Both the position numbers and the translations under genes were made by a program. DNA of 64,000 nt from CADEED01 sp035701825. Lineage in GTDB: Bacteria; Pseudomonadota; Gammaproteobacteria; Steroidobacterales; Steroidobacteraceae. Positions 59,154-64,000 of this stretch are shown here, piece after piece (the stretch's first letter is position 1; every line of letters starts with the position of its first letter). The notes below the pieces were generated by a model, which made no database searches, was not told where the DNA came from, and worked only from the letters and a program-made list of their open reading frames with translations. The stretch spans positions 5,682-69,681 of the forward strand of contig DASSRK010000119.1 in the NCBI GenBank assembly GCA_035701825.1, written 5' to 3'.

Positions 59154-59911
59154 GTCTCACCGTGCTGGTGGTCGACGACGAGCCGCTGGCGCGCCAGCGG
59201 CTGCAACGCATGCTGCGCGCGGAGCCCGACCTGCGGCTTTTGCCGCCCTGCGCCGATGGGCACGCCGCCGTCGCGGCCATCCACGAGCAGCGTCCCGACC
59301 TGCTGTTCCTCGACGTGCAGATGCCCGGGATGACCGGCTTCGAAGTCCTGGCGGCGGTGGGCGCGAAGCAGATGCCGGTGGTGATCTTCGTCACCGCGCA
59401 CGACCGCTTCGCGCTGCAGGCGTTCGAGGCCGAGGCGCTCGACTATCTACTGAAGCCGTTCGGGACCGAGCGCGTGCAGAAGGCGCTGGCCCGCGCCCGC
59501 GATTTCCTGGCCGGCGGCTCGCGGCGCACGCTGGAACGGCAGTACGCCGGCCTGTTGCGCGCCAGCGGCGCGCGCGACGATGCCTGCGTGCTGGTCAGGA
59601 AGCGCGAACGGGTGCTGGTGCTGCGCCCGGCGGAGATCGACTTCGTCGAGGCCTGGGGCGACTACGTGCGGCTGCACGTGGCACAGGAGCAGCACCTGGT
59701 GCGCGGCACGCTCGGCGACATGGAACGCAGGCTCAAGGCTGCCGGCTTCGTGCGCATCCACCGCTCGCGCCTGGTCAATTGGCAGCGGGTGCGCGAGTTC
59801 ACGGCCGACCGCGATCACGATCCGGTGGTGGTGTTGCGCAGTGGACAGCGGCTGGATGCCAGCCCCGGCTACCTGAAGGAGCTGCGGCAGCAGCTGGAAT
59901 CGCGGGATTGA
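59150..59911 (+). CDS. LytTR-family response regulator
   Basis: 253 residues from GTG 59150, coupled to the kinase gene by GTGA. Receiver domain with VVDDEPLARQRLQRML, phospho-acceptor Asp55 in LLFLDVQMPGMTG, VTAHDRF and the Lys in YLLKPFG. LytTR DNA-binding domain at about 150-250: EIDFVEAWGDYVRLHV, RLKAAGFVRIHRSRLVNW. LytTR proteins bind direct-repeat sites. Likely targets are the neighbouring TonB receptor or protease genes, but no LytTR direct repeat was identified. Confidence 0.94.
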   Translation: MSLTVLVVDDEPLARQRLQRMLRAEPDLRLLPPCADGHAAVAAIHEQRPDLLFLDVQMPGMTGFEVLAAVGAKQMPVVIFVTAHDRFALQAFEAEALDYLLKPFGTERVQKALARARDFLAGGSRRTLERQYAGLLRASGARDDACVLVRKRERVLVLRPAEIDFVEAWGDYVRLHVAQEQHLVRGTLGDMERRLKAAGFVRIHRSRLVNWQRVREFTADRDHDPVVVLRSGQRLDASPGYLKELRQQLESRD

Positions 59912-60002
59912 CCCGCGCTTCGTCGCGCGCCGCGCGAGGTTCGTCGTGCGCGGGGGCGGGCTGGTCGCAAAGCGCTACCGCTCGCGACGTGCGGCGCGCC
60001 CA

Positions 60003-60959
60003 ATGCGCGGCATGAAAACGCCCGGCCTGATATGCATCGCGCTCATCCTGTCCTCCTTCGCCGTGTTCCTCGGAACCGCGGCGGCCGCTTACCCGGACGC
60101 CGCCCGCGAAGCCATCGAAGCGCAATCGAGGGCCCTCAGCGCGGCGCTGCAACGGGGTGATCCCGCCGCCGTCGGCGCACTCTTCACCGAGAACGCGCGC
60201 CTGAGCGTCCCCGGCGCGCCGCGGGTGATCGCGGGACGCGCAGCGATCACGGGTTTCTGGCGGGCGGCACTGGCGAACGGCCTCACGGACGTCGTGCGCC
60301 ACACGGACGAGGTCGAAGGCGAGGGGCGGCTGCGGTTCGAGACCGGCAGCTACATCGCATTCGGCCCGAACCGCGCGGAAGCGGGTCGGGGCCAGTTCCT
60401 GCTCGTCTGGAAAAAGGAAAACGGCACATGGCGCATCCATCGCGACTTTGCCCACCCGGATCCCGTGGCGGCGATGGCCAGCGTGTCCAGCGTCGACCGC
60501 GTAGGTTTTCCGCGCGGATATGCCACGCAGTTCCGCCAGCTGGGTGCGACCCTCGACCAGGCGTCTTTCGGGCTGACCACCGTGTACGGCAACGAGCTCG
60601 CGGCATCCGCGTCGAGCGCGGAGGGCACGCAGTTCCCGGACGGCGCGGTGATCCTGATGGAGTTCGCCCATCCGCAGCGCGACGGCGAGGACCAGCTGGT
60701 GCGCGATGCCCAGGGGCAGCCCGTCAAGGGCGAGATCGCGCACATCGATGTCATGCGCCGTGGCGCGGGGTTCGGCGCGGCCTACGGCGCAAACCGCGCG
60801 GGCGAGTGGGAATTCGCCAGCTATCGTCCCGATGGCAGCACGCTGATCGCGCCCGCCGGCGCGGAGCATTGCGCGGCCTGTCACCAGAAAGCCGGCGCCG
60901 GCAAGGACTACGTGTATCGCCAGCGTTCCTGGACTCCGCCGGCGCCGCCACGCGGTTGA
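60003..60959 (+). CDS. NTF2-like (SnoaL/DUF4440) domain fused to a cytochrome P460 domain
   Basis: 318 residues from ATG 60003 (ATG 60012 also possible). Signal peptide about 4-34 (ICIALILSSFAVFLGTAAAA). Residues about 35-155 form an NTF2-like domain: IEAQSRALSAALQRGDPAAV, LFTENARLSVPGAPRVIAGR, FLLVWKKENGTWRIHRDF. From about 165 a cytochrome P460-like domain follows: FPDGAVILMEFAHPQRDGE, WEFASYRPDGSTL, and the haem site CAACH (Cys290, Cys293, His294) in EHCAACHQKAGAGKDYVYR. P460-type cytochromes oxidise hydroxylamine or bind NO; the fusion partner is unusual. Periplasmic by the signal peptide. It begins 91 bp after the response regulator gene. Confidence 0.8.
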   Translation: MRGMKTPGLICIALILSSFAVFLGTAAAAYPDAAREAIEAQSRALSAALQRGDPAAVGALFTENARLSVPGAPRVIAGRAAITGFWRAALANGLTDVVRHTDEVEGEGRLRFETGSYIAFGPNRAEAGRGQFLLVWKKENGTWRIHRDFAHPDPVAAMASVSSVDRVGFPRGYATQFRQLGATLDQASFGLTTVYGNELAASASSAEGTQFPDGAVILMEFAHPQRDGEDQLVRDAQGQPVKGEIAHIDVMRRGAGFGAAYGANRAGEWEFASYRPDGSTLIAPAGAEHCAACHQKAGAGKDYVYRQRSWTPPAPPRG

Positions 60960-60960
60960 A

Positions 60961-61836
60961 CTACTGCGCGGGCTTCTTCTTTTGCGGCGGCGGCGCCAGG
61001 AACAGCGCCGGATCCACCCAACTACCGTTCAGCGACACGCCCCAGTGCAGGTGCGGGCCGGTGACGCGCCCCGTGGCGCCGACCTCGCCGATCACCTCGC
61101 CGGTGTCGAGCTCCTGGCCGACGGACACGCGGATCTTCGACAGGTGGCAGTACATGGTGAGCACGCCCTGGCCATGGTCGACGATGACGTTGTTGCCGTT
61201 GAAGAAGTAGCTGCCGACGTCGACCACGCGCCCGGCGAGCGGCGCGAGGATGGGCGTGCCCGTGGGCGCGGCGATGTCCATGCCGCCGTGCGGGCGGCGC
61301 GACTCGCCATTGAATACGCGCCGCAGTCCGAAGGAACTGGAGCGCGGCCCCGGCACCGGCTGCCGGAACCGCAGCGTCGGCGGGACGATGGCGCTGAACG
61401 AATCGAGCGCGGCGCGCTGCTTCTCGCTCTCGCGCTTCACGCGCGCCTCGTTCTCGGGCGAGAGGTTCACCTGCCCGGGCGGCACCTTGAGCTCCTGCAC
61501 CCGGTACTGCTTGGGCACCACGGTGAATTTCATCGGCCGAGCGGCGCCGCCGGGCAGCGTGACTTCGACCTGGTGTTCGCCCGGCGCGGTGTCGAGCGAA
61601 ATGCCGACCACGGCGAGCCAGCCATCCTTCTGCCGCGCCACGAAGGCCGGCTTGCCCTCGAAGGTCGCGGCCGGGCGCGCGTCCGGCGCGCCGGGAATGG
61701 GGAACGTGACCACGCCGCCCGGCACCGCGGCGACGCGCGGCGCGACGAAGGTCCTCGCGGCAACGGCCGGCGCGGCGGGCACGGGTGCCGCCGTGAGCAG
61801 TGCCGCGGCCGCCAGGGCCGCGCGATAGTTAGTCAT
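60961..61836 (-). CDS. M23-family (LytM) metallopeptidase
   Basis: 291 residues from ATG 61836. Signal peptide about 1-22 (ALAAAALLTAAPVPAAPA), a beta-rich N-terminal region of about 100 residues, then the LytM domain. Zinc ligands are His and Asp in RRPHGGMDIAAPTGTPI and His in GPHLHWGVSLNG, with the structural YCHLSKIRVSVGQ between. All four catalytic positions are intact, so it should cut peptidoglycan peptide bridges, unlike EnvC/NlpD-type activators that lack them. Its first 8 bases overlap the xseA end. It is convergent with the P460 gene. Confidence 0.93.
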   Translation of the reverse strand: MTNYRAALAAAALLTAAPVPAAPAVAARTFVAPRVAAVPGGVVTFPIPGAPDARPAATFEGKPAFVARQKDGWLAVVGISLDTAPGEHQVEVTLPGGAARPMKFTVVPKQYRVQELKVPPGQVNLSPENEARVKRESEKQRAALDSFSAIVPPTLRFRQPVPGPRSSSFGLRRVFNGESRRPHGGMDIAAPTGTPILAPLAGRVVDVGSYFFNGNNVIVDHGQGVLTMYCHLSKIRVSVGQELDTGEVIGEVGATGRVTGPHLHWGVSLNGSWVDPALFLAPPPQKKKPAQ

Positions 61837-63241
61837 CCCGGTCCTCGAGCTGTTCGGTGACGCGCGCACGCAGACGTCCCTTCGACAGCCGCGCCTCGAT
61901 CTCGGTTCCCGCGGGCGCGTCGGCGGCGTCGCGCAGCAGCGCGCCGTCGGCGCGGCGGCTCACCACCGCGAAGCCGCGGCCGAGCGTCGCGAGCGGGCTG
62001 ACCGCATCGAGCGTGCGTGCCGCGAGCGCGAGGCGCTGGTCGAGCGAGCCGAGCCGCGCGCCGAACAGGCTCACCAGGCGCTGGCGCAGCGTGGCCGCGT
62101 GCGCGCACAGCGCCTCGAGGCGATGGCGCGGGTTCTCGCGCCACAGGCGCGTGGACAGGGTCTCGAGGCGTTGGCGTTGCGCCAGCACGCCGGCGCGCAG
62201 CGCGAGCCGCATGCGCAGCTCCAGGTCGTCGAGGCGCTGCGCATGCTGTTGCAGGCGCGCGCCCGGGTGGGAGACCTGCAGGCGCTGCGCCATCCCGCCC
62301 AACTGCAGGTGCTGGCCGCGCAGGTAGCGGCCCATGGCACCGCCGAAGCGGTTCAGCAGCAGCGCGAGCGATTCGAGCCAGGCCGCCTTGTCGGGTGTGA
62401 CGGCCAGCGCCGCGGCGGACGGCGTGGGCGCGCGCAGGTCGGCGACGAAGTCCGCGATGGTCACGTCGACTTCGTGGCCGACGCCGGCGACCGTCGGGAT
62501 GCGGCACCGGGCCATGGCGCGGGCCACGCGCTCATCGTTGAAACACCACAAATCCTCGAGCGAGCCGCCGCCGCGCGCCACGATCAGCACGTCGCATTCG
62601 GCGCGGCGCGACGCGGCCTCGATGGCGCGCACGATCTCCGGCACCGCCGCCGCGCCCTGCACGGCCGTCGGGTACAGCAACACCGGCGCGGCCGGGAAGC
62701 GCGCGCGCAGCACGCGCAATATGTCGTGGATGGCGGCGCCGGTGGGCGAGGTGACCACGCCGATGCGACGCGGCACGGCCGGCAACGCGCGCTTGCGTTC
62801 GGCGGCAAACAAACCCTCGGCGGCCAGCTTCGCCTTGAGCTTCTCGAACTCGCGCTTGAGCGCGCCTTCGCCGGCTTCTTCCATGTGCTCGACGATGAGC
62901 TGGTACTCGCCGCGCGGCTCGTATAGCCCGACACGCGCGCGCACCAGCACCGACAGGCCATCCTTCGGGCGGAAGCGCACGGCGGAATTCCGCTGGCGCC
63001 ACATCGCGCAGCGGACCTGGGCCTGGCTGTCCTTCAGGGAGAAGTACCAGTGACCCGAGGCGGGCGCGGCGAAGTTCGACAGCTCGGCCTCGAGCCACAA
63101 CAGGGGCAGGCCGGACTCGAGCAGCAGCCGCACCTCCTTGTTGAGCCGCGAAACCGTGTAAACGTCGCGCTCGGGGCGCGGCGCCGGCGTGGCGCGCGGC
63201 GGATCGGGCGGGAAAAGTCCCGGGAATCTCGGGTCGTTCAC
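61829..63241 (-). CDS. xseA: Exodeoxyribonuclease VII large subunit
   Basis: 470 residues from GTG 63241 (VNDPRFPGLFPPD). The frame is open to 63289, but that part lies in the guaB promoter. OB-fold N-terminus YTVSRLNKEVRLLLESGLPLLWLEAELSNF and GHWYFSLKDSQAQVRCAMWR; catalytic domain with RRIGVVTSPTGAAIHDILRVL, VARGGGSLEDLWCFNDERVARA and GVGHEVDVTIADFVADLRAPTPSAAA; then a long helical region. With XseB it degrades single-stranded DNA in both directions. Confidence 0.96.
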   Translation of the reverse strand: MNDPRFPGLFPPDPPRATPAPRPERDVYTVSRLNKEVRLLLESGLPLLWLEAELSNFAAPASGHWYFSLKDSQAQVRCAMWRQRNSAVRFRPKDGLSVLVRARVGLYEPRGEYQLIVEHMEEAGEGALKREFEKLKAKLAAEGLFAAERKRALPAVPRRIGVVTSPTGAAIHDILRVLRARFPAAPVLLYPTAVQGAAAVPEIVRAIEAASRRAECDVLIVARGGGSLEDLWCFNDERVARAMARCRIPTVAGVGHEVDVTIADFVADLRAPTPSAAALAVTPDKAAWLESLALLLNRFGGAMGRYLRGQHLQLGGMAQRLQVSHPGARLQQHAQRLDDLELRMRLALRAGVLAQRQRLETLSTRLWRENPRHRLEALCAHAATLRQRLVSLFGARLGSLDQRLALAARTLDAVSPLATLGRGFAVVSRRADGALLRDAADAPAGTEIEARLSKGRLRARVTEQLEDRDD

Positions 63242-63261
63242 GTGCCGGATATTAACCAACG

Positions 63262-63290
63262 TTGTCCGGCGCGGGTCACATGCGTACAAT
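63262..63290 (+). promoter_or_regulatory. Sigma-70 promoter of guaB
   Basis: -35 TTGTCC (63262-63267), 17-bp spacer, -10 TACAAT (63285-63290), the latter one mismatch from consensus. Predicted start near 63297, giving a leader of about 26 bases before the ATG at 63323. The same segment is the region upstream of the xseA start on the other strand. Confidence 0.75.
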
Positions 63291-63322
63291 CCCGCATCGT
63301 TCGCTACCCCCCGAACACCTCC

Positions 63323-64000
63323 ATGCGAATTCTCGAAGAAGCGTTGACCTTCGACGACGTTCTTTTAGTCCCGGCTTACTCGGAAATCCTCCCGCGCGAA
63401 GTCGATCTCGGCACCCGCCTCACCAAGGCGATCAAGCTGAACCTGCCGCTGGTGTCCGCCGCCATGGATACCGTCACCGAGGCGCGGCTCGCCATCACCA
63501 TGGCGCAGGAAGGCGGCATCGGCATCATCCACAAGTCCATGACCATCGAGGGCCAGGCCGCCGAGGTCGCCCGCGTCAAGAAATTCGAGAGCGGCGTGAT
63601 CCGCGATCCCATCACGGTTGCCCCCGACATGACCATCCGCCAGGTCATCGAGCTAACTAGATCGAAGGGCATCTCCGGCGTGCCGGTGGTGCAGGGCTCG
63701 AAGGTCATGGGCATCGTCACGCACCGCGACCTGCGCTTCGAGGAGAAGCTCGATGCGCCCGTGTCCTCGGTGATGACACCGAAGGAACGGCTGGTCACGG
63801 TGCGCGAGAACGCGCCGAAAGAGGAAGTACTGCTGCTGCTGCACAAGCACCGCATCGAGAAGGTGCTGGTGGTCAACGGCGACCAGGAACTGCGCGGCAT
63901 GATCACCGTCAAGGATTTCCAGAAGGCCACGGAATTTCCGCGCGCCTGCAAGGACGCCTCCGGCCGCCTGCGCGTGGGCGCGGCGGTGGGCACGGCGGCG
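63323..64000 (+). CDS. guaB: IMP dehydrogenase (3' truncated by window edge)
   Basis: 226 residues are visible from ATG 63323 (MRILEEALTFDDVLLVPAYSE) and the frame is open to the window end. It makes XMP from IMP, first step of GMP synthesis. The N-terminal barrel part shows LVSAAMDTVTEARLAITMAQEGGIGIIHKSM. Two CBS domains follow at about 93-205: VIRDPITVAPDMTIRQVIEL, GVPVVQGSKVMGIVTHRDLRF, VMTPKERLVTVRE, RGMITVKDFQKA. The catalytic Cys loop is beyond the window. Position 63650-63661 (CTAACTAGA) uses rare codons for Leu-Thr-Arg. Confidence 0.97.
   Translation, partial: MRILEEALTFDDVLLVPAYSEILPREVDLGTRLTKAIKLNLPLVSAAMDTVTEARLAITMAQEGGIGIIHKSMTIEGQAAEVARVKKFESGVIRDPITVAPDMTIRQVIELTRSKGISGVPVVQGSKVMGIVTHRDLRFEEKLDAPVSSVMTPKERLVTVRENAPKEEVLLLLHKHRIEKVLVVNGDQELRGMITVKDFQKATEFPRACKDASGRLRVGAAVGTAA

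Noticed and set aside
1..64000. CRISPR arrays, insertion sequences, prophage, integrated elements near XerD or tRNA-Leu
   Set aside because: No regularly spaced repeats, transposase or phage genes, and no duplicated tRNA 3' end were seen. XerD has the housekeeping pattern and DsbC neighbour.

Overview
The window is G+C-rich, gene-dense chromosomal DNA of a free-living Gram-negative bacterium. It contains BamB, PilF, LPS-era outer-membrane machinery, two TonB-dependent receptors, SecDF-YajC, and the order ndk-rlmN-pilF-rodZ-hisS-yfgM-bamB-der, which is a classic gammaproteobacterial arrangement. The G+C content, the large 180-kDa NAD-glutamate dehydrogenase, IcmF and the TonB receptors suggest a Steroidobacter/Nevskia/Xanthomonas-like lineage; that placement is inference. 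I saw no rRNA, IS element, prophage or CRISPR array. One tRNA gene (Leu-CAA) is present.

Layout. 1-2014: end of a serine hydrolase gene, a TerB-like protein and a PhzF-like enzyme. 2089-6019: a thiamine-salvage operon behind a TPP riboswitch (TonB receptor, thiamine-binding protein, PnuT-type permease, kinase). 6072-8465: [2Fe-2S] ferredoxin and a membrane-anchored RraB, then on the minus strand phosphoglycerate mutase and a glycosyltransferase. 8494-13344: NAD-glutamate dehydrogenase. 13409-16951: a MarR regulator divergent from hppD-maiA-scoA-scoB (tyrosine to acetoacetyl-CoA), with a near-perfect palindromic operator between them. 17091-26682: a TetR regulator, thiolase, SDR dehydrogenase, ETF-ubiquinone oxidoreductase, ZapE and a membrane protein on the minus strand, divergent from a fused acyl-CoA mutase (icmF), with two palindromes exactly 20 bp apart in between.

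26686-32786: acyltransferase, XerD, DsbC, FdxA, a NUDIX hydrolase, tRNA-Leu, and an ECF sigma factor with a one-TM protein and a double-PDZ exported protein. 32830-40957: queA-tgt-yajC-secD-secF, a TerC protein and an amino-acid permease with an unusual internal insertion. 41010-52569: suhB diverging from trmJ, a cysteine desulfurase fused to a degenerate IscU domain, iscA, then ndk-rlmN-pilF-rodZ-hisS-yfgM-bamB-der. 52924-60959: secreted subtilisin, a large TonB receptor, a LytS/LytTR two-component pair and an NTF2-like/cytochrome P460 fusion. 60961-64000: M23 peptidase, xseA, and the start of guaB behind a good sigma-70 promoter.

The most unusual item is 42608-44544. Where the ISC iron-sulfur operon is expected (suhB and trmJ are still its neighbours), only a cysteine desulfurase and IscA remain. 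The scaffold IscU survives as a C-terminal domain of the desulfurase that has lost two of its three cluster cysteines. Other points of interest are the riboswitch-controlled thiamine uptake operon, the permease insertion, the P460 fusion, the twin TetR-type operators and the ECF/PDZ module.
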